Assembly: GCF_020510685.1 (NCBI RefSeq)
Contig: NZ_CP075185.1
Coordinates: 1,116,001 to 1,180,000, forward strand
Direction of reading: 5' to 3'
From: Dechloromonas denitrificans
GTDB lineage: Bacteria; Pseudomonadota; Gammaproteobacteria; Burkholderiales; Rhodocyclaceae
Length of the DNA stretch: 64,000 nt
Shown here: positions 55,894-63,947 of the stretch, in pieces
How the letters are laid out: every line of letters starts with the position of its first letter
How positions within the stretch are numbered: the stretch's first letter is position 1
Notes under the pieces: model-generated
Databases searched by the model: none
Told to the model about the DNA's origin: nothing
Seen by the model: the letters and a program-made list of their open reading frames with translations, nothing else
Position numbers and translations under genes: made by a program

Positions 55894-57270
55894 TTAAAAC
55901 GGTAGTTTAATCCCCGGCCAGACGGCATTCAGGGCCTGTCGGAAGTCGGCTTGAATCCGTTCCAGGGCGACCGCGTCATCCGCCTCGAAGCGCAGCACGA
56001 CGACCGGAGTGGTGTTCGACGGCCGGGCCAGGCCGAACCCATCAGCGTATTCTACCCGCACGCCGTCGATGGTGATGATCTGCTCGGCACCGGCGAACTG
56101 GCCGGCGGCTTTCAGCTTGTCGATCAGCGTGAAGGGTTCGCCTTCGGCCATCTTGATATTCAATTCCGGGGTCGATGGCGAATTCGGCAGGTCTTTCAGC
56201 AGCGGATTGCCGTCGCTTGCACGCGCCAGGATTTCGAGCAGGCGGGCGCCGGTGTACAGGCCGTCGTCAAAGCCGTACCAGCGTTCCTTGAAGAAGCAGT
56301 GGCCGCTCATTTCGCCGGCCAGCGGGGCACCGGTTTCCTTCAGTTTGGCCTTGATCAGGGCGTGGCCGGTGTTCCACATCAGCGGTACGCCGCCGTGCTG
56401 GCGGATCCACGGGGCGAGGAGGCGGGTGCATTTGACGTCGTAAATGATCTGACCACCCGGTACGCGGGACAGCACGTCGGCCGCGAACAGCATCAATTGG
56501 CGATCCGGGAAGATGATTTCGCCGTCCTTGGTGACGACACCCAGCCGGTCGCCGTCGCCGTCGAAGGCGATGCCGAGTTCTGCGTCGGTTTCCTGCAGGG
56601 CGCGGATGACGTCGGCCAGGTTCTCCGGCTTCGACGGATCGGGGTGGTGATTCGGGAAGTTGCCGTCGACCTCGCAGAACAGCGGCACGATTTCGCAGCC
56701 GAGGCGCTTGAACAATTCCGGTGCAATCGCCCCGGCGACGCCGTTGCCACAGTCCATGACGATCTTCATCGGACGGGCCAGCTTGACGTCGCCGACGATT
56801 TTCTCGATGTAGGCGGACATCACGTCAGCCGTGCGTCGTTTGCCCTGACCATGCTGCAGCTTGCCGGACTCGGCGCGCCGCTTCAGATCCTGAATGGCAT
56901 CGAGGGCCAGCGTCGTACCGCCGATGACCATCTTCAGGCCGTTGTAGTCCGGCGGGTTGTGGCTGCCGGTCACCGACACACAGGAGTGGCAGCCGAGTTC
57001 GTAGGCGGCGAAATAGGTGACCGGAGTCGGCACGCAACCGACATCGATCGCATCGATCCCGGCGGCGCAGATGCCATCCATCAGGGCGCCAGCCAGTTCG
57101 GGGCCGGAGAGGCGGCCGTCGCGGCCGACGGCGATGGCCGTCTGGCCCTGTTCGGCGGCCAGCGAGCCGAGGGCGTGGCCGATCCGGCGGACGACGTCGG
57201 CGGTCAGGGATTTGTTCACGATGCCGCGAATGTCGTAGGCCTTGAAGATTTCAGCGGGAAGTTGGCTCAT
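55894..57270 (-). CDS. algC: Phosphomannomutase/phosphoglucomutase (AlgC type)
   Basis: This enzyme interconverts 1- and 6-phosphates of mannose and glucose for lipopolysaccharide and exopolysaccharide precursors. The 458-residue product starts MSQLPAEIFKAYDIRGIVNK. It has the phosphoserine loop SVTGSHNPPDYNG, the Mg2+ site AFDGDGDRLGV, the sugar-binding GEMSGHCFF and the phosphate-binding RPSNTTPVVVLRFE near the end. All four domains are present, with the length of Pseudomonas AlgC (463). A tightly spaced EAL-HDOD gene follows. It shares a polysaccharide theme with waaF 1.5 kb upstream. Confidence 0.95.
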   Translation of the reverse strand: MSQLPAEIFKAYDIRGIVNKSLTADVVRRIGHALGSLAAEQGQTAIAVGRDGRLSGPELAGALMDGICAAGIDAIDVGCVPTPVTYFAAYELGCHSCVSVTGSHNPPDYNGLKMVIGGTTLALDAIQDLKRRAESGKLQHGQGKRRTADVMSAYIEKIVGDVKLARPMKIVMDCGNGVAGAIAPELFKRLGCEIVPLFCEVDGNFPNHHPDPSKPENLADVIRALQETDAELGIAFDGDGDRLGVVTKDGEIIFPDRQLMLFAADVLSRVPGGQIIYDVKCTRLLAPWIRQHGGVPLMWNTGHALIKAKLKETGAPLAGEMSGHCFFKERWYGFDDGLYTGARLLEILARASDGNPLLKDLPNSPSTPELNIKMAEGEPFTLIDKLKAAGQFAGAEQIITIDGVRVEYADGFGLARPSNTTPVVVLRFEADDAVALERIQADFRQALNAVWPGIKLPF

Positions 57271-57374
57271 TGGTTATCCAGTCGAGAGGTTGAAAGCGGG
57301 CGAAGGGCCAAGAATGCGCGGGTTTCGTTGCGGTTTCTTTGCGTCAGACCCAAGCTCACCTCGAGTGCACGAGT

Positions 57375-58331
57375 TTATGTGGTTTCAAAAAGAAAGAAAT
57401 GCAGCAGGCGTTGTGGCAACCAGTCCAGGTTGCCCGGGAAACCGTCACTGACAAAGCCGACATGGCCGCCGCCGGCCGGTTGTTCCAGTTTGACGAGCGG
57501 GCTGACGTCGGCAGCGCCGGGCAGATGGCTGGCCGGGAAGAATGGATCGTTTGTCGGATTGACTGCCAGGGCCGGCACGGCAATCGATTTCAACCACGGC
57601 TTGGCTGAAGCACGTTGCCAGTAATCGTCGGCGCCGGCGAAACCGTGCAGGGGTGCGGTGACGGCATCGTCGAACTGGTACAGGTTGCTCGCCTGGCGCA
57701 TGCGTATTTCATCGAACAGCCCGGGGAATCGGCGCAGACGGGCGGCCGAAACGGCTTTCAGGGTTTTCAGGAAATGCTGCGTGTAAACGCGGTTGAAGCC
57801 GTGCGCCAGATGGTGGCCGCAGGCCGCCAGGTCGAGCGGCGCGCACATGCCGGCGACGCCGGTAACCAGCTCGGCGGCAGTGCTGCCGCGTTCGCCAGCC
57901 CATTTGAGCAGCGCGTTGCCGCCCAGCGAAACGCCGGCCGCATGTAGCGGCCGGCCGTGGTTGGCGGTGTGCAGGCGGCGCAGGATCCAGTCGATTTCTG
58001 CCGAGTCGCCGGAGTGGTAGGCCCGCGGCCGGCGGTTCAACTCGCCGGAGCAGCCGCGGAAGTGCGGCAGGGCCAGACGCCAGCCGGCGGCCTGGCAGGC
58101 GTAGGCGGTGGATATGGCGTAGTGGCTGCGGGCGCTGCCTTCGAGGCCGTGGAAGAGCACCAGCCAGGGAGCGTCGGGCGGGCCATCGAGATGATCGACA
58201 TCGATGAAGTCGCCATCCGGGGTGGTCCACCGTTCGCGCCGCAGTTTTAGCGGCTGTGGCTTGATCAGCAGCGGCCAGAGGGTTTGTGCCTGGCCGCCGG
58301 GCAACCAGGCCGGCGCTTGGTAGGGCTTCAA
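57375..58331 (-). CDS. YheT-family alpha/beta hydrolase
   Basis: The 318-residue enzyme is of the YheT/ABHD group of esterases. It has the oxyanion/HG region LVLFHGLEGSARSHY, the nucleophile elbow GVSLGGNALLKW, a catalytic Asp in NPTNDPFFP and His in GGGHVGFVSDG. Physiological substrates are unknown; related proteins act on acyl esters. The start is TTG at 58331, overlapping the stop of the upstream SnoaL-like gene as TTGA, and no ATG or GTG suits better. It ends a run of five same-strand genes that begins with ilvE. Confidence 0.9.
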   Translation of the reverse strand: MKPYQAPAWLPGGQAQTLWPLLIKPQPLKLRRERWTTPDGDFIDVDHLDGPPDAPWLVLFHGLEGSARSHYAISTAYACQAAGWRLALPHFRGCSGELNRRPRAYHSGDSAEIDWILRRLHTANHGRPLHAAGVSLGGNALLKWAGERGSTAAELVTGVAGMCAPLDLAACGHHLAHGFNRVYTQHFLKTLKAVSAARLRRFPGLFDEIRMRQASNLYQFDDAVTAPLHGFAGADDYWQRASAKPWLKSIAVPALAVNPTNDPFFPASHLPGAADVSPLVKLEQPAGGGHVGFVSDGFPGNLDWLPQRLLHFFLFETT

Positions 58332-58759
58332 TGCAGGGTATGCGGCACAGCGTCCGCCATGGCCTGGTGGCTGTCATCGGCCGCCGAGGCGTGCCGGCTG
58401 ACCAGGCGCCAACCGTGGGCGCCACGGCTGTACACGTGCGTTACGTGCAACGGGCCGTGCGGGCTTGGGTCGTCGCCGACGAACAGCACTTCGGTCAGGT
58501 GATGAATGGCCAGCACCGAGCATTGCCAATGGGTGATCTGTTCGGCCTGGACACGAATTCGGGCGGTCGTGAAGATATTGCGCCAGCTTTCGCGAATCGG
58601 CACGATGCCGGTCAGCCGAACCCCGGTCGGGTGCACGCAGAGCGTTTCCTCATCTTCGGCCCAGAGCTGGATCAACAGATCGGCATCACCTTTGACGATG
58701 CTGTCGTAGAAGGCGTGTTCGACATCTTCGGGCGAGGCAAAGCTGGCTGGTGTGCTCAT
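58328..58759 (-). CDS. SnoaL/NTF2-like domain protein
   Basis: The 143-residue protein has the cone-shaped NTF2-like fold of the SnoaL/DUF4440 group: an N-terminal helix pair (PEDVEHAFYDSIVKGDADLL), the strand DEETLCVHPTGVRLTGI, RESWRNIFT, and strands with AEQITHWQCSVLAIHH, VTHVYSRGAHGWRLVSRHAS. Such domains bind small hydrophobic ligands or serve as structural modules; the exact role is unknown. The ATG overlaps the waaF stop (ATGA) and the stop overlaps the hydrolase start (TTGA). The CVHP motif is common in the bacterial subgroup. Confidence 0.83.
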   Translation of the reverse strand: MSTPASFASPEDVEHAFYDSIVKGDADLLIQLWAEDEETLCVHPTGVRLTGIVPIRESWRNIFTTARIRVQAEQITHWQCSVLAIHHLTEVLFVGDDPSPHGPLHVTHVYSRGAHGWRLVSRHASAADDSHQAMADAVPHTLH

Positions 58760-59766
58760 GCGGCTATCCGTTTCAGTGCGGCTTCAAAAACCATGTCTGG
58801 CGAGAGCTTGTTGAGGCAGTCGAGATGGCCGAGCGGACATTCGCGCTTGAAACAGGGGCTGCACGCGAGTTTCAGGCTGAGGATGGCGGCCCGGTCGGAG
58901 AGCGGCGGCGTGAAGCCCGGGGAGGACGAGCCGTAGAGCGTGACCAGTGGACGGTTGAGCGCTGCCGCGATATGCATCAGGCCGGAGTCGTTGCAGACGA
59001 CGAGGTCGGTCATGGCCAGCAGGTCGACCGCCTGGCCGAGCGAGGTGGCGCCGCACAGGTTGCGGCAGAGGCCGGGAGCGAGTTGGGCGATTTCCTCGGC
59101 GACGGCGTGATCCTTGGGCGAGCCGAACAGCCAGATGGCGCAGCCCTGCTCGGCCAGTTTCCGTGCCAGCGCAGCGAAGTGGGCAGCCGGCCAGCGCTTG
59201 GCCGGGCCGTATTCGGCACCCGGGCAGAAGGCGACGATACGCGCTGGCCGTTGCAGCGCCAGTTCGCCCAGTGTTCTTTGCTGATCGGCGGCCGACGACC
59301 GAATTCTCGGGTAAGCAATCGGTTTGCTCGGCGCAACGCCGGGGGCTTCGGCCAACTGGGCGAAACGTTCGACCATCAGCGGCAAGGCCGCTTTGTCGAG
59401 GCGGTGATGGATGTTGATCAGGCCGTAGCGCGCTTCGCCGGTAAAGCCAATGCGTTGCGGGATGCCGGCCAGGAAGGGGACGAGTGCTGACTTCAGCGAA
59501 TTGGGCAGGATGTAGGCGGCGTCATAGCCGCGCCGGGCAAGGTCGCGGCCAAGCTGCCAGCGCGCTTTCAGCGAGAGCTGGCCATGGGCGAAGGGGTTGT
59601 CGATCACTTCGCCGATTTCGGCCATGCGCTGCAGAACCGGGGCAACCCAGCGCGGCGCCAAGGCATCGAGCTGGAGGCCCGGATGCCTGGCGTGCAGTCG
59701 CGCGAACAGCGGCTGCGCCATGATGGTGTCGCCGATCCACGAGGGGGCGACGATGAGAGCCTTCAT
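58756..59766 (-). CDS. waaF: Lipopolysaccharide heptosyltransferase II
   Basis: WaaF adds the second L-glycero-D-manno-heptose to the inner core of LPS. The 336-residue GT-9 enzyme starts MKALIVAPSWIGDTIMAQPL and shows PNSLKSALVPFLAGIPQRIG, FCPGAEYGPAKRWPAAHFAAL, LFGSPKD, NLCGATSLGQAVDLLA, VCNDSGLMHIAAAL and YGSSSPGFTPPLS. The C-terminal part has ACSPCFKRECPLGHLDCL, typical of the heptosyltransferase II group. ATG at 59766 is chosen on the family N-terminus; an earlier in-frame start at 59805 lies within the inverted repeat upstream. Confidence 0.95.
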   Translation of the reverse strand: MKALIVAPSWIGDTIMAQPLFARLHARHPGLQLDALAPRWVAPVLQRMAEIGEVIDNPFAHGQLSLKARWQLGRDLARRGYDAAYILPNSLKSALVPFLAGIPQRIGFTGEARYGLINIHHRLDKAALPLMVERFAQLAEAPGVAPSKPIAYPRIRSSAADQQRTLGELALQRPARIVAFCPGAEYGPAKRWPAAHFAALARKLAEQGCAIWLFGSPKDHAVAEEIAQLAPGLCRNLCGATSLGQAVDLLAMTDLVVCNDSGLMHIAAALNRPLVTLYGSSSPGFTPPLSDRAAILSLKLACSPCFKRECPLGHLDCLNKLSPDMVFEAALKRIAA

Positions 59767-59776
59767 AAGAGCGGTT

Positions 59777-59844
59777 ATTAGTCGCTGGTCATTAGTTGTT
59801 AGCAAAACCCGCTAGCGACTAACGACTGGCAACTACCGACTAAT
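59777..59844. repeat. Nested inverted repeat built from TTAGTCG-like units
   Basis: ATTAGTCG (59777-59784) is repeated inverted as CGACTAAT (59837-59844), and TAGC (59800-59803) pairs with GCTA (59811-59814) at the centre. Further TTAGT/ACTAA variants fill both arms, so the whole segment can fold into one long imperfect hairpin. It lies between the zinc-finger gene and waaF and touches the last codons of the former. It looks like a small dispersed repeat that could act as an mRNA processing site. Confidence 0.6.
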
Positions 59845-60028
59845 GATGTCCCTTGGGCGCTTCGCCCTTGAAGACGTATTTGGTGCTGCAGTAGGGGCAA
59901 ACCACTTCACCGCTCGCCAGCACATCGAGGAAGACGCGCGGGTGCTGGCTCCACAGCGGTGCAGCGGGCTGTGGGCAGTGCAGCGGCAGGTCGTGGGCAG
60001 TGATTTCTACGGTCTTGTTGTCGGACAT
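59840..60028 (-). CDS. Small zinc-finger protein (zf-CHCC type)
   Basis: The 62-residue protein carries the metal-binding set Cys18, His29, Cys44 and Cys47 (LHCPQP, SQHPRVFLD, VVCPYCSTKYVF), the CHCC zinc-finger signature related to the NDUFS6 subunit of complex I. It is very short, has no signal and is likely cytoplasmic. GGGAG lies upstream of ATG 60028. It is 16 bases after ilvE. Homologues next to ilvE and LPS core genes are common in betaproteobacteria. The cellular partner is unknown. Confidence 0.88.
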   Translation of the reverse strand: MSDNKTVEITAHDLPLHCPQPAAPLWSQHPRVFLDVLASGEVVCPYCSTKYVFKGEAPKGHH

Positions 60029-60044
60029 CGTGTGCTCCCTGAAC

Positions 60045-60965
60045 TTAGATGTAGGCCAGCCAATCGGCGTGGGCTGCCGAGCGGCCGTTGACCACGTCGA
60101 AATACTTGTCCTGCAGCGCCTTGGTGATCGGGCCACGGAAGCCGGCGCCGATCTGGCGGTTGTCGAGTTCGCGGATCGGCGTCACTTCGGCGGCGGTGCC
60201 GGTGAAGAAGGCTTCGTCGGCGCAGTAGACTTCGTCACGCGTGATGCGCTTTTCGATCACTTCGATGCCCAGCTCGCTGGCCAGCTGAATGACCGTGGCG
60301 CGGGTGATGCCTTCCAGGCAGGCCGTCAGGTCCGGCGTGTACAGCTTGCCCTTCTTGACGATGAAGATGTTCTCGCCGGCGCCTTCGCAGACATAGCCTT
60401 CCGGATCGAGCAGCATGGCTTCGTCGTAGCCGTCGGTCAGCGCCTCGTTGTTGGCGAGGATGGAGTTCATGTAGTTGCCGGAGGACTTGGCCCGCACCAT
60501 GGTGATGTTCACGTGGTGGCGGGTGAAGGACGAAGTCTTGATGCGGATGCCGCGCTGCATGCCTTCCTCGCCGAGGTAGGCGCCCCAAGGCCAGGCGGCG
60601 ATAACGACGTGCACCTTGGCGCCCTTCGGCGAAACGCCCATCTTTTCCGAGCCGTAGAAGGCGATCGGGCGGATGTAGCCGGATTCCAGATTGTTGGCGC
60701 GGATCACTTCCTTCTGCGCTTCGTTGATGGTGGCCTTGTCGAACGGCATGCCCATCTGGAAGATGTGCGAGGAATTGAACAGGCGGTCGGTGTGGTCTTC
60801 CAGGCGGAAGATCGCGGTGCCGCGTTCGGTCTTATAGGCACGGACGCCCTCGAATACGCTCATGCCGTAGTGCAGTGAGTGGGTGAGGACGTGGGTGGTG
60901 GCTTCGCGCCAGGGCACCAGCTTGCCGTCTTGCCAAATAAAGCCGTCGCGATCCGACATGGACAT
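60045..60965 (-). CDS. ilvE: Branched-chain amino acid aminotransferase
   Basis: IlvE makes the last step of leucine, isoleucine and valine synthesis. The 306-residue fold-type IV PLP enzyme has HYGMSVFEGVRAYKTERG, the PLP-Lys region, YGSEKMGVSPKGAKVHV, NSILANNEALTDGYDEAMLL and GYVCEGAGENIFIVKKG, followed by ARVTxxQLA-like helices and TGTAAEVTPIREL. ATG at 60965 has GGAG eight bases upstream; a second ATG at 60959 is possible. It is the first gene of the minus-strand run that continues through the zinc-finger gene and waaF. Confidence 0.96.
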   Translation of the reverse strand: MSMSDRDGFIWQDGKLVPWREATTHVLTHSLHYGMSVFEGVRAYKTERGTAIFRLEDHTDRLFNSSHIFQMGMPFDKATINEAQKEVIRANNLESGYIRPIAFYGSEKMGVSPKGAKVHVVIAAWPWGAYLGEEGMQRGIRIKTSSFTRHHVNITMVRAKSSGNYMNSILANNEALTDGYDEAMLLDPEGYVCEGAGENIFIVKKGKLYTPDLTACLEGITRATVIQLASELGIEVIEKRITRDEVYCADEAFFTGTAAEVTPIRELDNRQIGAGFRGPITKALQDKYFDVVNGRSAAHADWLAYI

Positions 60966-61054
60966 GTTCGATTCTCCGTGTTGCGCCTGTGAAAGCCCAT
61001 AATTCTAGCCCAATTCAGACGTTAAAATAACGCTTTTGACGATTGAGCCGTATC

Positions 61055-61501
61055 ATGATCTGGAAACCGAATGTGACCGTTGCCGCTGTCGTGCAGCGCG
61101 ACGGAAAATTTCTGCTGGTCGAGGAAGAAACCGATAGCGGGCTGGCTTTCAACCAGCCGGCCGGTCACCTTGAGGAAGGCGAGTCGTTGATCGACGCAGT
61201 CGTGCGCGAGGCGCTCGAGGAAACGGCCTACCATTTCAAGCCGACGCATCTGATCGGCGTCTATAACTGGAAGCATCCGAGCAAGGACGTGACCTATCTG
61301 CGCTTTGCCTTCGGCGGCGAGTTGCGCGGCTTTGAGGCGGAACGCAAGCTCGATGAAGGCATCGTTGCCGCCCGCTGGCTGACCCTCGACGAAGTGAAGG
61401 CGACGCAAGGCCGGCATCGCAGCCCGCTGATCCTGCGCTGTATCGAAGACATGGTCGCCGGCAAGTCGTATCCGCTCGATCTGCTGGTCCATTACGGCTG
61501 A
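61055..61501 (+). CDS. nudJ: Nudix hydrolase, NudJ-like
   Basis: NudJ of E. coli hydrolyses nucleoside triphosphates and hydroxymethylpyrimidine pyrophosphate. The 148-residue product starts MIWKPNVTVAAVVQRDGKF and has a Nudix box GHLEEGESLIDAVVREALEE followed by TAY. The Glu residues that bind Mg2+ are kept, but the Gly after the last EE is replaced by Ala. It ends with WLTLDEV and a C-terminal helix, matching NudJ in length. ATG at 61055 is preferred to TTG at 61043. The gene order nudJ - secreted protein - mnmA resembles nudJ-mnmA in enterobacteria with an insertion. Confidence 0.9.
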   Translation: MIWKPNVTVAAVVQRDGKFLLVEEETDSGLAFNQPAGHLEEGESLIDAVVREALEETAYHFKPTHLIGVYNWKHPSKDVTYLRFAFGGELRGFEAERKLDEGIVAARWLTLDEVKATQGRHRSPLILRCIEDMVAGKSYPLDLLVHYG

Positions 61502-62055
61502 TGCGTCGCTGGCTGCTCGCCGTTCTGCTGGTGCTGGCTGGCGCCGCCGCGGCCGACGAGCAGGTGCGCATCTGCTATGGCTACGGTTGCCTGGTGCAGG
61601 CCGATATTCGGTACACGGAGCGGCAGCTAGGCGATGTTGACCGGCTGTTATCGGCAGCGCTGGATGCCGCCGACGAGCGCAAATTGCTGGCGCAGGCCGT
61701 CGGGCGGCTTTACGCTTTGGCTGGCGAGCAGTCCGATATCCACAATGACCGCGGCGGCAATTTCGCCGATGCCGGTATTTCCGGCAAGATGGACTGTATC
61801 GATCATTCGACCTCGACGACGCGCCTGTTGCAACTGCTCGACGCCCGCGGCTATCTGCGGTGGCACCGAGTGTTGGGTGCCGACGTCCGTTATTGGGCGT
61901 TGCTGTTCCCGGCGCATTATTCGGCGGTGATCGAAGAGAAAATGGATGGCGAAGCGGCGCGCTTCGTCGTCGATAGCTGGTTTGTCGATAATGGACAGCC
62001 GGCGGTGATTTTGCCGCTGGCCGACTGGAAAAAAGGGGCTGGGCCCGATGTCTGA
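61501..62055 (+). CDS. Secreted protein with possible Cys-His-Asp catalytic triad
   Basis: I do not recognise a named family. The 184-residue product starts at ATG 61501, sharing one base with the nudJ stop (TGATG). It has a short signal peptide ([20 protein letters not shown]). Cys25 and Cys30 ([10 protein letters not shown]) may form a disulfide. Further on lie Cys99 in [19 protein letters not shown], His139 in [10 protein letters not shown] and Asp158 in [11 protein letters not shown]. The order Cys at a helix start, His in a strand and Asp in the next strand is that of transglutaminase-like and related cysteine peptidases. A periplasmic peptidase or amidase role is inferred only. It overlaps mnmA by eight bases. 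Confidence 0.72.
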   Translation: MRRWLLAVLLVLAGAAAADEQVRICYGYGCLVQADIRYTERQLGDVDRLLSAALDAADERKLLAQAVGRLYALAGEQSDIHNDRGGNFADAGISGKMDCIDHSTSTTRLLQLLDARGYLRWHRVLGADVRYWALLFPAHYSAVIEEKMDGEAARFVVDSWFVDNGQPAVILPLADWKKGAGPDV

Positions 62056-63145
62056 GAAAACTGTAGTCGTCGGCTTGTCCGGCGGGGTCGATTCTTCCGT
62101 TGCCGCCTTGCTGCTGAAGCGGCAGGGCTGGAAAGTGATCGGCCTGTTCATGAAGAACTGGGAAGATGACGACACCGAGGAATACTGTTCGTCGCGCCAG
62201 GATCTGATCGATGTGATGAGCGTCGCCGACCGGATCGGTATCGATGTCGAGGTGGTCAATTTTGCCGCCGAATACCGCGACCGGGTCTTTGCCGAGTTCC
62301 TCCGCGAATACCAGGCCGGGCGGACGCCGAATCCCGACATCCTGTGCAATTCGGAAATCAAGTTCAAGGCTTTTCTCGACCACGCCATGCAGCTTGGCGC
62401 CGACAAGATCGCCACCGGCCACTATGCCGGCGTCCGCGAGTTCAATGGCGAGTACCAGTTGCTGAAGGCCGAGGACGGTACCAAGGATCAGAGCTACTTC
62501 CTGTATCGCCTGAACCAGGCGCAGCTGGCGAAAACCCTGTTTCCGCTGGCCGATCTCTACAAGCGCGAAGTGCGCAAGATCGCCGAGGCCGAGGGCCTGC
62601 ACGTGGCCACCAAGAAGGATTCGACGGGCATTTGCTTTATCGGCGAACGGCCGTTCAAGGATTTTCTCAGTCGCTATCTGCCGCCGAAGAAAGGCGAGAT
62701 TCGCCGCCTCGACGACGGCAAGGTGATGGGCGAGCACGACGGGCTGATGTTCCACACGCTCGGTCAGCGCAAGGGCTTGCATATCGGCGGCATCAAGGAA
62801 AAGGGCCGGGCCGGTGGCGGCGATCACGATGCATGGTTCGTCGCCGGCAAGGACATGGAGCAGAACATCCTCTACGTGGTGCAGGGGCATGATCATCCGG
62901 CCTTGTTCAGCGATGCGCTGACCGCCGAACAGCTATCCTGGGTATCCGGCCGGGCGCCGCATCCACACTGGGTCTATACCGCCAAGCCGCGTTATCGCAC
63001 CGCCGACCAGCCTTGCGAAGTCGAGCGCGTCGATGGCGAAACCTGCGAAATCCGTTTTGCCGAGCCGCAATGGGCGCTGACGCCGGGTCAGTCGGTAGTC
63101 CTCTACGAGAGCCGGGTGTGCCTGGGGGGCGGGGTTATCCGCTAA
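62048..63145 (+). CDS. mnmA: tRNA-specific 2-thiouridylase MnmA
   Basis: MnmA places sulfur at C2 of the wobble uridine in tRNA for Lys, Glu and Gln. The 365-residue product has the ATP-binding P-loop [15 protein letters not shown], catalytic Cys100 in [12 protein letters not shown] and Cys196 in [12 protein letters not shown] (E. coli Cys102 and Cys199), [19 protein letters not shown] and the C-terminal beta-barrel ending LGGGVIR. The start overlaps the upstream gene by eight bases. It would draw sulfur from the cysteine desulfurase/Tus relay, so it is separate from the sulfide oxidation genes. Confidence 0.97.
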   Translation: MSEKTVVVGLSGGVDSSVAALLLKRQGWKVIGLFMKNWEDDDTEEYCSSRQDLIDVMSVADRIGIDVEVVNFAAEYRDRVFAEFLREYQAGRTPNPDILCNSEIKFKAFLDHAMQLGADKIATGHYAGVREFNGEYQLLKAEDGTKDQSYFLYRLNQAQLAKTLFPLADLYKREVRKIAEAEGLHVATKKDSTGICFIGERPFKDFLSRYLPPKKGEIRRLDDGKVMGEHDGLMFHTLGQRKGLHIGGIKEKGRAGGGDHDAWFVAGKDMEQNILYVVQGHDHPALFSDALTAEQLSWVSGRAPHPHWVYTAKPRYRTADQPCEVERVDGETCEIRFAEPQWALTPGQSVVLYESRVCLGGGVIR

Positions 63146-63151
63146 CGGCGA

Positions 63152-63730
63152 TCAGTCGTCGCGGGCTCGCATCTCGGACTTCTCGATAATTGCCGAGAAG
63201 GCATGGAGCAGGTCGGGGTCGTGTTTGATGCCGCCCTCGCTGACCATGATGTCCATCACCGCCTGGTGGCGGCGGGAGGTGTGATAGGGGCGGCTGGCCG
63301 CCATCGCGTCGTAATTGTCGGTCAGTGAAATGATTCGCGAAAAAAGCGGGATGTCGATCCCCTTCAGCCCGTCCGGGTAGCCCGAACCATCGAAGTTCTC
63401 ATGGTGATGGCGGACGATGCGGGCGACGTCGCTGGAGCCGTTGGCGCCGATTGCGAGGATGATGCGTTCGCCGATCATCGGATGCTGCTTCATGCACTCC
63501 CATTCCTCTTCCTCAAAAGGCGCCGGTTTGCCGAGAACGCTGTCGGGAATCCCGATCTTGCCAATATCGTGAAACTGGGCGCCCAGCGAAAGCAGGGCCA
63601 GTTCTTTTTCCGAGAGATCGATGTGGCAACCCAGCTCGGCCGCCAGGCGGACCACGCGTTCCGAATGCAGGCGGGTGTGATGGTCGCGTTCGCCCAGGGC
63701 GACGGTCAGGGATCGGACAATGTTTTCCAT
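63152..63730 (-). CDS. HD-GYP domain protein, probable c-di-GMP phosphodiesterase
   Basis: The 192-residue protein is nearly one HD-GYP domain. It carries HTRLHSERVVRLA, the metal-binding His54-Asp55 in AQFHDIGKIGIPDSVL, HPMIGERI, and the GYP loop HHENFDGSGYPDGLKG at 109-124, followed by RIISLTDNYDAM. All residues needed for c-di-GMP hydrolysis seem present. No sensor domain is attached if translation starts at ATG 63730 (GAGAG upstream); ATG at 63754 or the open frame to 63883 would add a short unmatched N-terminus. It converges on mnmA, six bases apart. Confidence 0.88.
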   Translation of the reverse strand: MENIVRSLTVALGERDHHTRLHSERVVRLAAELGCHIDLSEKELALLSLGAQFHDIGKIGIPDSVLGKPAPFEEEEWECMKQHPMIGERIILAIGANGSSDVARIVRHHHENFDGSGYPDGLKGIDIPLFSRIISLTDNYDAMAASRPYHTSRRHQAVMDIMVSEGGIKHDPDLLHAFSAIIEKSEMRARDD

Positions 63731-63947
63731 GGTCACACTCTCGTCTTTTTGCATCAAGGCTGTTGTTTGCTCCGCGAAGGGCGACAGATCTGCCGGTTGG
63801 ACCAGAAATTGGGCGCAAGGGTTCGCACCAACGCAGCAAAATTTCCCGGGATATTCGTTTTTGCCGGATTGCGCCGCGCCCACCGCTTGGTGGGGCCGGC
63901 GCTGCAGTCGGCAAGAACCGGTCGAGCAGGGCTCGCCGGTGTGTCAT

